The notes under the pieces were generated by a model. It was given only the letters and a program-made list of their open reading frames with translations, had not been told where the DNA came from and searched no databases. From Pseudomonas sp. B21_DOA (GTDB lineage Bacteria; Pseudomonadota; Gammaproteobacteria; Pseudomonadales; Pseudomonadaceae): a stretch of DNA of 64,000 bases. Below, one piece after another: positions 34,801-45,413 of the stretch; positions within the stretch are counted from its first letter, which is position 1; each line of letters opens with the position of its first letter. The position numbers were made by a program, and so were the translations under genes. Location of the stretch: contig CP086683.1 in assembly GCA_030544685.1 (NCBI GenBank), positions 1,550,001-1,614,000 of the forward strand, read 5' to 3'.

Positions 34801-36471
34801 GATCAGGGTGACGCGGTTGATGTTGGCGATGGCGAGCAACTGATCACTCACCGGGTTGATGATTGCCTGCGGAATTTCGCGCAATCGGTTGTTGCGCAGA
34901 TCGATTGACTCTATCGCTAGCTGATCTCGCAGTCCGGTTGGCCATTCATCCAGCCGGGTGTTGCGCAGACTCACGGTCTTGAGCTGGAGCATGCCGCTGA
35001 AGTCCGGGGTCTTGCCCAGCGGGTTGTCCGACAGATCAAGGTTTTCCAGTTGGCTGAGCGAAGCCAGCTCGGCGGCGGTTTGCTCGCTCAGTTCAATGCG
35101 GTTCGCTCGCAGGTCCAGCTCCTTGAGGCCGGGCATCTGCGTGAGGTTCGCCGGCGGTGTATCGAGCGCCGAAGCGTTGATTTTCAAGCGTTCAAGGGCT
35201 GTGAACCCCTTGAGAAAAGTTTCGCACCCCGCCGACCATGCCACCGCCTGCAAGTGCAGCGCGCGTACATGGCTGAAATCTGCCGAGAGCGCAGCGATGC
35301 CAGCGCCGCCAAGATCCAGCTGCAGAGTTGCTCCCGTCTGCTGTTTCCAGCAGCGCTTGATCTGTTGCGCGGCGCGCTCCACCGAGGGATGGGCCGCCCC
35401 ACCGGCCAGCGCACTGGTTTTCAGCCAGGCCGCGAGCTCCAGCTTCAAGGTCTTGTATTCAGTCTCAAGGCGCGTCAAAAAGCTTTGTACATCGTCACCC
35501 TGGGTGCGCAACAGCGTGCGGATTTGCTCGCTGTCCAGAGATGGGTACAGTTTTCGCAATCGCGACTGGGGCGTGCGCAGTCGGTTGACCGCGGCATTGA
35601 GCCGCTCGCGCAGCCCCGGTGAAGCCGGTTGGTCGGCACTGCCGCGCTGCATCCCGCCGGCCCCGCCGACCACGATGCCCTGCCAGCCCTGATCGGCATC
35701 GAACACCACAGGCTCTGATCTGCCCGGGCGCGTAGCGCTGTAGATGTTGTCGATGTCGGCGGCGACAGGATCTTGCGGGCGGACGATGCGCATCACTTCG
35801 GCCACAGGCGTCGATGCATCGGGATCGTGCAAGACCTGATAGCCGTGATTATCGATCACTGCATAGAGCTTGCCGTCATGGCGGTGCAGCCCGTCGCTGT
35901 CGGGTGAGCTGGTGCTGAAGTCGAGCGGCGTGCGAAACGCCTGCAGACGCGCCCCCGATAAAGCGAAGGTGCTTGGTTGCGAGAACTCCAGCGCATGCCA
36001 TCGGCCACTCTCGGAGTCGTGCAGCATCAGCGGTCCGGAGGGGATCGATTCACTCGCCAGCCTGGCGCGCCATAGGCCGCTCTGCGAATCCTTGCCCACC
36101 TGCACGAAGCCACCATCGGCCATTTCCACGTAATGGCGACCCTTGAACGTTATCAGGCCTTCAGCGTCGGCATCGGGCAAGCCGATCGTTGCACTGAGCC
36201 GGTAATGCTCTGGCGGGTGGCCCACATGAGCGAGGGCGTCGGGCATTGAAGCAATCGCCTGCACCGTGACGTTGGGAGCAGGAGCGATTGCATCAGGATC
36301 GATACCGTCTGTGGGCCTGTTCGCGCGGATTGACGGGCCGCTCAACGTGGTCGGATCCAGGCCGGGGCGCGGCGTCAGGTTGAGGCGTGGCGGGGGCGTA
36401 TCTACAGATGTTTCCGGTCGAATATGTGATTGAACGGGAAGCGTAACTTTCGACGGCGGTTTGCTTGGCAT
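31831..36471 (-). CDS. Large leucine-rich-repeat effector with C-terminal NEL-type E3 ubiquitin ligase domain
   Basis: This 1546-residue intact protein has four parts. (1) A Pro/Ser/Thr-rich N-terminus (first acidic residue at 20) resembles a type III secretion signal. (2) A module at about 85-275 contains two related half-repeats and is shared with the upstream gene. (3) Three tandem modules (about 305-585, 608-890 and 908-1215) each start with a helical preamble (LYPSLDSEQIR, MYPEKTPQTAR, LFPGKSIKACR), continue through LRRs (LENLDLSDNPL, LAHLNLTSNQI, LRWLNMANNRL) and end with a related helix pair. (4) A NEL domain at about 1255-1520 carries the catalytic CxD motif, C1316-T-D1318 in EAGCTDLAA, followed by DRLQLPFQPQTLSFIGMAGVT. 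NEL domains are bacterial E3 ligases (IpaH, SspH type) acting in eukaryotic host cells. The target is unknown. It starts three bases after the upstream effector gene stops. Confidence 0.88.
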   Translation of the reverse strand: MPSKPPSKVTLPVQSHIRPETSVDTPPPRLNLTPRPGLDPTTLSGPSIRANRPTDGIDPDAIAPAPNVTVQAIASMPDALAHVGHPPEHYRLSATIGLPDADAEGLITFKGRHYVEMADGGFVQVGKDSQSGLWRARLASESIPSGPLMLHDSESGRWHALEFSQPSTFALSGARLQAFRTPLDFSTSSPDSDGLHRHDGKLYAVIDNHGYQVLHDPDASTPVAEVMRIVRPQDPVAADIDNIYSATRPGRSEPVVFDADQGWQGIVVGGAGGMQRGSADQPASPGLRERLNAAVNRLRTPQSRLRKLYPSLDSEQIRTLLRTQGDDVQSFLTRLETEYKTLKLELAAWLKTSALAGGAAHPSVERAAQQIKRCWKQQTGATLQLDLGGAGIAALSADFSHVRALHLQAVAWSAGCETFLKGFTALERLKINASALDTPPANLTQMPGLKELDLRANRIELSEQTAAELASLSQLENLDLSDNPLGKTPDFSGMLQLKTVSLRNTRLDEWPTGLRDQLAIESIDLRNNRLREIPQAIINPVSDQLLAIANINRVTLIEGNPFASGYWRRLEVYWQRVTAEYPALNTSARTDAFRIDGDIPEVAMLLQMYPEKTPQTAREYLIGLGDGAEATISRRFEEFKVLDAQLQAYVADSTLAASSAAGPERNRAEHIARTIKDCWLQESTSLILPAVNGPLPPLTADFSRLKMLTLNNVVWSDTADTFLSGLPDLDILTITHSGLKKLPAAISGMSRLAHLNLTSNQIKLDEHSAGALSALHQLVTVKLSDNPLQIPPDFSAMSGLQTLELRNTGISQWPLGLADKTTLTGVDLSNNKLRNVPDAHINPPADQLAVVARINNRTLIEGNSFPSPYWRKFDGYWRRLNELHPELMSPAHPAVFDSDNSRAQRYRRLFPGKSIKACRDFIWSHDKGTVAPRLLALEQDFAVLKNQLDDWVFSGGSNRLRYIRVNQLQTNTQTRNERIEARDRIISCWRRETPEQHAFDGTPIGLELDLSGLTLPTLPDLSSDFSHVGSLRLNNMNLTESPEGFLTRFRHLRWLNMANNRLRDLPPAIGEMHGMTRLFLQGNQLELTAETAQILAGRTTLRALWIHDNPHLSVSPDFSAITDMREVDMSNTGIESWPTGLYDQPLLGKIHLNNNRITSLPDFVVAPSADRLTHSIQVNSGTQISGNPLSAYTRERLAGYGEWLNRSFVSLYNPLNLLTTSVPAARPQPIVMRADPVYPQLTVGMPANEVMIRTEQLNRLKAQEGSDGFFNIISTLAHHADFRRQVWDVVDAISEDSVHTRALRRDVFDRACEAGCTDLAAATFTDMQILTMTHKARMQARQDGDGTRLAELSRSLFRLRQVDDLAAAEIAASRAMVDGPQTSASKRNIHHLRLRDPHEMTMAYRFGLKDRLQLPFQPQTLSFIGMAGVTSPMLDVAYRKVIAFNDSPEEFQALVSMDFWQDFITHKYSSRFDAARQPYQQKQAALDAQFATKVLTQIEYEAQTNDVTAQLAISEATLIQALTREEVRRGDAVEKHASSETAVLTD

Positions 36472-36474
36472 GTC

Positions 36475-39177
36475 TTACATTCCTTGTAGTCGTTGCACGG
36501 CAGCTTCTTCAGCGGAAGCTGCCGGCCTGTTCGGCGTCATTGCCTGAGGCTGTGTCTTCGGGTGAGCAGAGGCGGCGGCCAGGTCGAAGATTTTCTGCGC
36601 TGTGCGTCCATCGAGATATTCGCGCCAGACAGGTTGATGCGGCCGCTGCGCCAGTTCTTCCCTGCGCTGCGATTGAATACCCCTGCTGCTTTGTTCAAGG
36701 GTTTTCAGATGCGCGCCGCGCACGTTGAAATTCAAGTCCGGGAATCCTGCCTCGCATAATGAAAATGTGCGTGCCAGAGGGGATCGTGGCTATGGGCATC
36801 GGTGACTAGATAGATGTCGAGGTATTGCCGATCCGAACCTTTGCCACGTTTCAATCGGCTCTCGATTTTCCGGGCGTTCACGTGACCCTTGTCGATCAGG
36901 TACAGCAGTCGGTCGACGTTCAGAACATGCGTGTCCTTATAGATGCGCAGGCGGATATTTTCGCCCTCATTGCGCAGGCGTTCACTGGCGTCCTGCAGGC
37001 GCCGAATCAGCGCGGCCGTCTCATCATGGGCCAGCTCCGCTCGCTGCAACTGCAATACGGTGTCATCCATTGCTCCGGCGCTGCTTTCGAGCATCTCGAC
37101 AATGTTGTCCGGATGGTTTTTTTGCCGTTCTTCGTGCAGGGCAGCGCGTACATGCGCGTCGACATGGTCAAGCTGCCGAGCGGCTTCGGCAACCAATGAG
37201 GGCAAGCTCCTGTGCAACGTTGTCCGCGGCGAACGCCATTCACCGCGTCCTGGGTCATAGGTCTGTGACGGCTGCCTGGGATTGTGGAGGTTGCGGACCT
37301 CAATGACCTCTTCGTTTTGCGCAGTGCGTCGAGACTCGCCGACATTGAGTTTGTAGACGCCGTTTTTCTTTGCCCGAAAGATGAGCTTGGGCGGTGGTTG
37401 GTGACCGCTTCTGTCCTGGGCCGGAATGAATTCGAAATCAATGTTCTGCTGGTCGAACGTCAGCACCGGACGTTCAGCCTGATGGAGAAGCTGGTTCAAG
37501 CGGCCTACCAGCGTCTGCTCGAATATTTCGATTTCCGCAGTGATCTCCCTGCGTGAAATGGCGTGCTGCTCCGCCGGTGCCAGATCAAGACGTTCGAACC
37601 AGTGGCGGATGGCTGTGCATTCCTGGAACAGGTTATTCAATACGGCAGGGCGGGAAGCCTCGGGGACTGCGCCAAGCGCTCCGTAAACAAAGGTTGCCTG
37701 ACCAAAGCGGGTTGCCAGTTCTGATGCCAGAGGGGCGCTGCTGGCCGATTGTGGGTTATCCAGCATCAGACTTTTGGTCAGGACCCAAGAGGCAACAACG
37801 TTATGGGTGTCCATTGGTGAAAGAACATCGGCGCTGAAATCCTCTGCCGAGACACGCCACTTTTCCACCAGGTTGTCGGCGATTTGCTGGCGCTTTTTCA
37901 GATGACTCAGCATCCTGCCCAGAACGTTGGCTGTTCGCGGAAGCCGCTCCGGGTCGAGGTCGATCATCGGACCCTCCAGGGCGTGGCGCGTCAAGCCGCA
38001 TTCGATCAGTTGCTGATAGGCGAGCATCTGTTTTTTTGCAGCCTGATTATGTTTTCTGTGTAAGCGTCCTGCTTCATGAAGCGCTTGATCGAGGATTTTT
38101 GCTCCTCGTAGTATTTCAGCGCCTTTCCAAGGTGTTTCAGTTCTTTGTGGCAGTGAATCTCGCGATCTAGCAGCGCAATTGTTTCGCGTCGAACGGTTTG
38201 CGCATGCTCTCCCTGCGCGTTACTCGCCTCCAGCCAGGCGTTTATCAGCTGTTCACGTTTATCCTGATCCTGCCTGATACGCTTGTTGATACCCTCGAGT
38301 GCGACTGCCACCTCCAGGTGCTGCCATAAGTCTGAGGGGCGCGCTGCTGCGCCTCTCGGCATTCCGGCTACACCTGTCAAGGAGGTCCCGCGCCAGCCGG
38401 ATTGAGCATTGAAAGTAATCGCTTCCGACCTGCCGGAACGTGATGCGACGTAAACGTTTGTCGCATCGGCGGCGATCGGATCTTCAGGGCGAACGATGCG
38501 CATCACCGCTCTGTGCGGTGTCGAGGCGTCGAGATCATGCAGAACCTGATAGGCGCAGCTTTCGATCTGCACATAGAGTTTGCCGTTGAAGCGCAACAGG
38601 CCATCGCCGTCCGGCTCGACCGTGCTGAAATCCAGATCGGTTCGAAATGCCTCCAGCCGGGTCGTGGACAAGGGATAGGTGGAGGGCGCCGAGGTGTCGA
38701 TGGGCTGCCAGAGACGGCTGTCGGCGTCCAGCTGCAACAGCGGTCCCGACGCATGCAATTCGCCGGGCAATTTTGCCCGGTAGAAACCGCTGGCCGAGTC
38801 CAGATTCACCTGCACGGTGCCACCCTCCGGTACATGGACATACTGGCGTCCGTTGAGCGTCGAAATGCCCTCGGCATCGGCCACCGGCAGCACGACCGGC
38901 GATGTGATCCAGTAGTCCTTCAAAGGGCGGTCGTGCACAAAGGCAATAAATTCCGCAACCGCCGCCGTGCTGACCGCAGGCCGCGCAGGCATGGAGATAA
39001 TGTGGTTGAGCCCGTGATCGATCGCTGTTGCGATCGTTGTCGTCAGGCGCGTGGGAATCCTGAGCCCCGACGCGCCATCGAAGGACAGGGGAAACCAGGC
39101 CGGGTTAGCGAATAATCGGGTCGCGGATTATGGATCGAGACGGTAGTGATGCCTCTGATTGGCGGTTTGGGTGACAT
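36475..39177 (-). CDS. Effector-like protein paired with the NEL gene (three apparent frameshifts)
   Basis: This minus-strand gene starts at ATG 39177 (MSPKPPIRGITTVSIHN) behind an AGGAAGA site and ends at TAA 36475-36477. The frame breaks near 39127, in the T7 run at 38031-38037, and near 36752. One base restored at each gives one product of about 901 residues. Residues after MPARPAV carry the same N-terminal module as the NEL protein (ADAEGISTLNGRQYVHV; GLLRFNGKLYVQIES; YQVLHDLDASTPHRAVMRI). The remainder is helical and charged, ending with LWHAHFHYAEAGFPDLNF and WREYLDGRTAQKIFDLA, the type of tail found on Pseudomonas dermonecrotic-toxin-like hypothetical proteins. No LRR or NEL domain is present. 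The function is unknown; co-transcription with the NEL gene suggests a linked role. A true pseudogene cannot be excluded, as this is accessory DNA. Confidence 0.65.
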
Positions 39178-39406
39178 TGCCTGTCTTCCTTTACGTTGAA
39201 TGCCCCGCTACTCCCGAGGGAGTGCTGCGGGCGGGCGGCTTCCTTGCCGTTTTGGTGCGTCGTACGCTCAGCGAAAACGCGTGATGCGTCGCGGGCTGGC
39301 TGCGCGAGACCAGCTCGCAGAGAAACCGACCACCGTCGTCGGAATTGGTCAAAATTTGTGCTATATTCCGCGCCCGCGATTTTTCACTTCAACACCGGTC
39401 GTCGAC

Positions 39407-41710
<2,304 letters not shown>

Positions 41711-41730
41711 ATACTGCTTGAGCTGAACAG

Positions 41731-41757
41731 AACGCCAACCTTCGGGTTGGCGTTTTG
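41731..41757 (+). terminator. Terminator after the YgiQ-family gene
   Basis: AACGCCAACC-TTCG-GGTTGGCGTT followed by TT is a perfect ten-base stem with a stable UUCG tetraloop. Confidence 0.9.
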
Positions 41758-41797
41758 CATTTCAGGCCTCGGGAAATGAGTTGTTGCCGCTGGCCTC

Positions 41798-41861
41798 TCG
41801 CGAGCAGGCTCGCTCCCACAGGGGAACGCATTGCACATGTGGGAGCGAGCCTGCTCGCGGA
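41798..41861. repeat. REPIN (GTGGGAGCGAGCCTGCTCGC family)
   Basis: Two REP palindromes in inverted orientation (TCGCGAGCAGGCTCGCTCCC and GGGAGCGAGCCTGCTCGC) are separated by about 17 bp. The rest of the 339-bp gap (41711-42049) contains the terminator, this element and an unremarkable leader. Confidence 0.9.
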
Positions 41862-42049
41862 AGCGTCCGATCAAACACCGCAAGAATCAGCGTTCGCAAC
41901 ATTTGCGTGCAACTGAGTCCAAGCATTTCCTCGCATCGCCCGGTTTTGGTGCTGTACTGCCTTGAGCATTTCGCGAAAGCGCGCAAGCCTGTGCATGGCA
42001 TAAGTCTTGCGCGCTTTCCCATACGCCCAAGGCTCGCAGGAGGCACGCC

Positions 42050-45000
42050 GTGTCGATTCATGTCGCATTGCATCACGTCACGCATTATCGCTACGACCGC
42101 GCTGTCGAACTCGGCCCGCAGATCGTCCGCCTGCGCCCGGCGCCCCACAGCCGCACGCGAATTCTTTCCTATGCGCTGAAAGTCTCGCCCGAGCAGCATT
42201 TCATCAACTGGCAGCAAGACCCCCAGGGCAATTACCTGGCACGTCTGGTGTTCCCGGAAAAAACCGCAGAGCTGCGCATCGAAGTCGATCTGGTCGCGGA
42301 AATGGCGGTGTTCAATCCGTTTGATTTCTTTCTCGAACCGTACGCCGAGCGAATCCCGTTCAGCTACGCCGCCGATGAGCGCAAGGAGCTGGCGCCATAC
42401 CTCGAAACCCTGCCGCTGACGCCAACGTTCAAGGCTTACCTGGACAGCATCGACCGCACGCCGCTGCCGGCGGTGGATTTTCTGGTGGCGCTCAATCAGC
42501 GCCTCAGTGAAGACATCGGCTACCTGATCCGCATGGAGCCCGGCGTGCAGACTCCGGAGCACACACTGCAACACGCCTCCGGTTCCTGCCGTGATTCGGC
42601 ATGGTTGCTGGTGCAGCTGTTGCGTAATCTCGGTCTGGCGGCGCGGTTTGTTTCCGGCTACCTGATTCAACTGACCGCCGACGTGAAAAGCCTCGACGGC
42701 CCGTCGGGCACCGAAGTCGACTTCACCGACCTGCACGCCTGGTGCGAGGTGTATTTGCCGGGTGCCGGCTGGATTGGCCTTGATGCGACGTCCGGGTTGT
42801 TCGCCGGGGAAGGGCATATTCCGTTGGCGTGCAGTCCCGATCCGTCCTCGGCGGCACCGATCAGTGGTCTGGTCGAACCTTGCGAGACACAGTTCAGCCA
42901 CGAAATGTCGGTCGAGCGAATCTGGGAAGCGCCACGAGTCACCAAGCCCTACACCGATGAACAGTGGCGGGCGATCCAGGCACTGGGGCGGCAGATCGAT
43001 GCCGACCTGCTTGAAGGCGATGTGCGCCTGACCATGGGCGGCGAACCGACCTTCGTCTCCATTGACGACCCGGACGGCGCCGAATGGAACACTGCCGCGC
43101 TGGGGCCGGACAAGCGTCGGCTGTCCGCCGAACTGTTCCAACGCATGCGCAAGCAATACGCGCCGCAGGGGCTGGTGCATTTCGGTCAGGGCAAGTGGTA
43201 TCCCGGCGAGCAGTTGCCGCGCTGGTCGCTCAATTGTTACTGGCGCCGCGACGGTCAGCCGATCTGGCACAACGACGCGTTGATCGCCGACGAGCAGCAG
43301 GACTATGGCGCCGCCGGCGAACTGGCCGGACGCTTTCTCGCCAGCGTCGCCGAGCGCCTGAAGTTGCCGGCACGCTTCGTCTTCCCGGCTTACGAGGATC
43401 ATCTCTATTACCTCTGGCGCGAGGGCGCGTTGCCCGGCAACGTCTGCGCCGAAGATTCGCGTCTGGAGGAGCCATTGGAGCGCGCGCGATTGCGCAAGGT
43501 CTTCAGTCAGGGCCTGAACAAGGTGATCGGCCAGGTGCTGCCGCTGGCGCGCACGGCCAAGGGCGATCAATGGCAGAGCGGGCGTTGGTATCTGCGCGAT
43601 GAGCACTGTCGCTTGGTGCCCGGGGATTCGCCGCTGGGTTATCGCTTGCCGCTGGCGTCGCAGCCGTGGGTGAAAGCGGCGGAATATCCGTTCATCCATC
43701 CCAACGATCCGAATCAGGACTTCGCTGAACTGCCGGATGCCGCGCAGCTCGGTGTGCACGGCGAACCGGCTGCGCTGGATGAGCGGGTGCCGAAAATCGA
43801 TGAGTCCGCTGACTGGCTGACCCGCACAGCATTCTGCGCCGAGGCCCGCGAAGGGCGGCTGTATCTGTTCATGCCGCCGCTGGAGCGGGTCGAGGATTAT
43901 CTGGAACTGGTCTCGGCCATTGAGGCCACCGCCGAAGAACTGCATTGCCCGATACTGCTGGAAGGCTATGAACCGCCGAGTGATCCGCGCCTGAGCAATT
44001 TCCGTGTCACTCCGGACCCGGGCGTGATCGAGGTCAACGTGCAGCCATCGGCGACCTGGGACGAGTTGGTCGAGCGCACCGAGTTTCTCTACGAGCAGGC
44101 GCGGCAAACCCGCCTGACCACCGAGAAGTTCATGATCGACGGGCGCCACACCGGCACCGGCGGCGGCAACCATTTCGTCCTTGGCGGCGCGACACCGGCG
44201 GACTCACCGTTTCTGCGGCGGCCGGATCTGCTGCGCAGTCTGATCAGCTACTGGCATAACCATCCTTCGCTGTCGTACCTGTTTTCCGGGCTGTTCATTG
44301 GCCCGACGTCCCAGGCGCCACGGGTCGACGAGGCGCGTAACGATGCCTTGTATGAACTGGAAATCGCTTTCGCGCAGATGCCGGAACCGGGCGAGGAATG
44401 TGCACCGTGGCTGGTCGATCGCCTGCTGCGCAATTTGCTGATCGATGTCACCGGCAATACCCATCGCGCCGAATTCTGCATCGACAAACTGTATTCACCG
44501 GACGGCGCCACCGGGCGTCTCGGCTTGCTGGAACTGCGCGCGTTCGAGATGCCGCCGCATGCGCGCATGAGTCTGGCTCAGCAGTTGTTGCTGCGGGCGC
44601 TGGTCGCGCGCTTTTGGCGCGAGCCTTATGCGCCCGCGAAACTGGCACGCTGGGGCACCGAGCTGCACGATCGCTTTTTGCTGCCGCACTTTATCGAAGA
44701 GGATTTCGCCGACGTCATCGTCGAACTCAACAACGCCGGCTATCCGTTGCGTGCGGAGTGGTTCGCGGCGCATCTGGAGTTTCGTTTTCCCAAGGTCGGC
44801 GACTACGCCGTCAATGGCATCGAGCTGGAGCTGCGTCAGGCGCTCGAACCCTGGCACGTGCTGGGCGAGGAGGGCTCGGCGGGCGGCACGGTGCGCTACG
44901 TCGATTCATCGCTGGAGCGCTTGCAGGTCAAGCTCAACGGCTTGCCGCCACAGCGCTATCTGCTGACTTGCAATGGCGTCGCGGTGCCGTTGCACCCGAC

Positions 45001-45325
45001 CGGGCGCGTGGGCGAGTTTGTCGCCGGCGTGCGCTTTCGGGCCTGGCAACCAGCCAACTGCTTGCATCCGACCATACCGGTGCACGCGCCGTTGGTGTTC
45101 GACCTGCTCGATACCTGGATGGGGCGTTCGCTGGGTGGTTGCCAGTACCACGTCGCCCATCCCGGTGGGCGCAATTACGAGACCTTGCCGGTCAATGCCA
45201 ACGAAGCGGAAAGTCGGCGGATGGCGCGGTTTTTCCGCCTCGGACACACGCCGGGGAAACTTCCCGTACCCAAAGTAGAAATCAATGACGAGCTACCGAT
45301 GACCATCGACCTGCGCCGTTACTAG
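42050..45325 (+). CDS. Transglutaminase-like protein with C-terminal DUF2126 domain
   Basis: The start is GTG 42050 with an AGGAGG site. The 1091-residue product has a bacterial transglutaminase N-terminal region (HHVTHYRYDRAVELGPQIVRLRP). A transglutaminase-like core follows, with a visible triad C180 (ASGSCRDSAW), H229 (DLHAWCEVY) and D245 (GLDATSGL). The rest is the long DUF2126 domain (YLPGAGW ... LTMGGEPTFVSIDDPDGAEWN ... TGGGNHFVLGGATPADSPF). Such cores may act as peptidases or acyltransferases rather than cross-linkers. It heads a three-gene cluster with an ATP-grasp/alpha-E protein and a second transglutaminase-like protein. The set is predicted in the literature on amidoligases to modify peptides, but no substrate is known. 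Confidence 0.9.
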   Translation: MSIHVALHHVTHYRYDRAVELGPQIVRLRPAPHSRTRILSYALKVSPEQHFINWQQDPQGNYLARLVFPEKTAELRIEVDLVAEMAVFNPFDFFLEPYAERIPFSYAADERKELAPYLETLPLTPTFKAYLDSIDRTPLPAVDFLVALNQRLSEDIGYLIRMEPGVQTPEHTLQHASGSCRDSAWLLVQLLRNLGLAARFVSGYLIQLTADVKSLDGPSGTEVDFTDLHAWCEVYLPGAGWIGLDATSGLFAGEGHIPLACSPDPSSAAPISGLVEPCETQFSHEMSVERIWEAPRVTKPYTDEQWRAIQALGRQIDADLLEGDVRLTMGGEPTFVSIDDPDGAEWNTAALGPDKRRLSAELFQRMRKQYAPQGLVHFGQGKWYPGEQLPRWSLNCYWRRDGQPIWHNDALIADEQQDYGAAGELAGRFLASVAERLKLPARFVFPAYEDHLYYLWREGALPGNVCAEDSRLEEPLERARLRKVFSQGLNKVIGQVLPLARTAKGDQWQSGRWYLRDEHCRLVPGDSPLGYRLPLASQPWVKAAEYPFIHPNDPNQDFAELPDAAQLGVHGEPAALDERVPKIDESADWLTRTAFCAEAREGRLYLFMPPLERVEDYLELVSAIEATAEELHCPILLEGYEPPSDPRLSNFRVTPDPGVIEVNVQPSATWDELVERTEFLYEQARQTRLTTEKFMIDGRHTGTGGGNHFVLGGATPADSPFLRRPDLLRSLISYWHNHPSLSYLFSGLFIGPTSQAPRVDEARNDALYELEIAFAQMPEPGEECAPWLVDRLLRNLLIDVTGNTHRAEFCIDKLYSPDGATGRLGLLELRAFEMPPHARMSLAQQLLLRALVARFWREPYAPAKLARWGTELHDRFLLPHFIEEDFADVIVELNNAGYPLRAEWFAAHLEFRFPKVGDYAVNGIELELRQALEPWHVLGEEGSAGGTVRYVDSSLERLQVKLNGLPPQRYLLTCNGVAVPLHPTGRVGEFVAGVRFRAWQPANCLHPTIPVHAPLVFDLLDTWMGRSLGGCQYHVAHPGGRNYETLPVNANEAESRRMARFFRLGHTPGKLPVPKVEINDELPMTIDLRRY

Positions 45326-45335
45326 AGCCTACGCA

Positions 45336-45364
45336 ACACGCGGATTTTTCGTATATCCGCGTGT
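45336..45364. terminator. Stem-loop between the DUF2126 and ATP-grasp genes
   Basis: ACACGCGGAT pairs with ATCCGCGTGT across a nine-base loop. It may attenuate read-through into the next gene; there is no clear U-tract. Confidence 0.5.
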
Positions 45365-45413
45365 CATGTGCCTGCGTTAGTCTGACCGTTCCCTGCTGTC
45401 TGCCGAGCTTTCC

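Noticed and set aside
41762..44173. An 803-residue minus-strand frame opposite the DUF2126 gene
   Set aside because: It overlaps a gene with an intact catalytic triad and conserved blocks; the frame has no recognisable domain and includes the REPIN.
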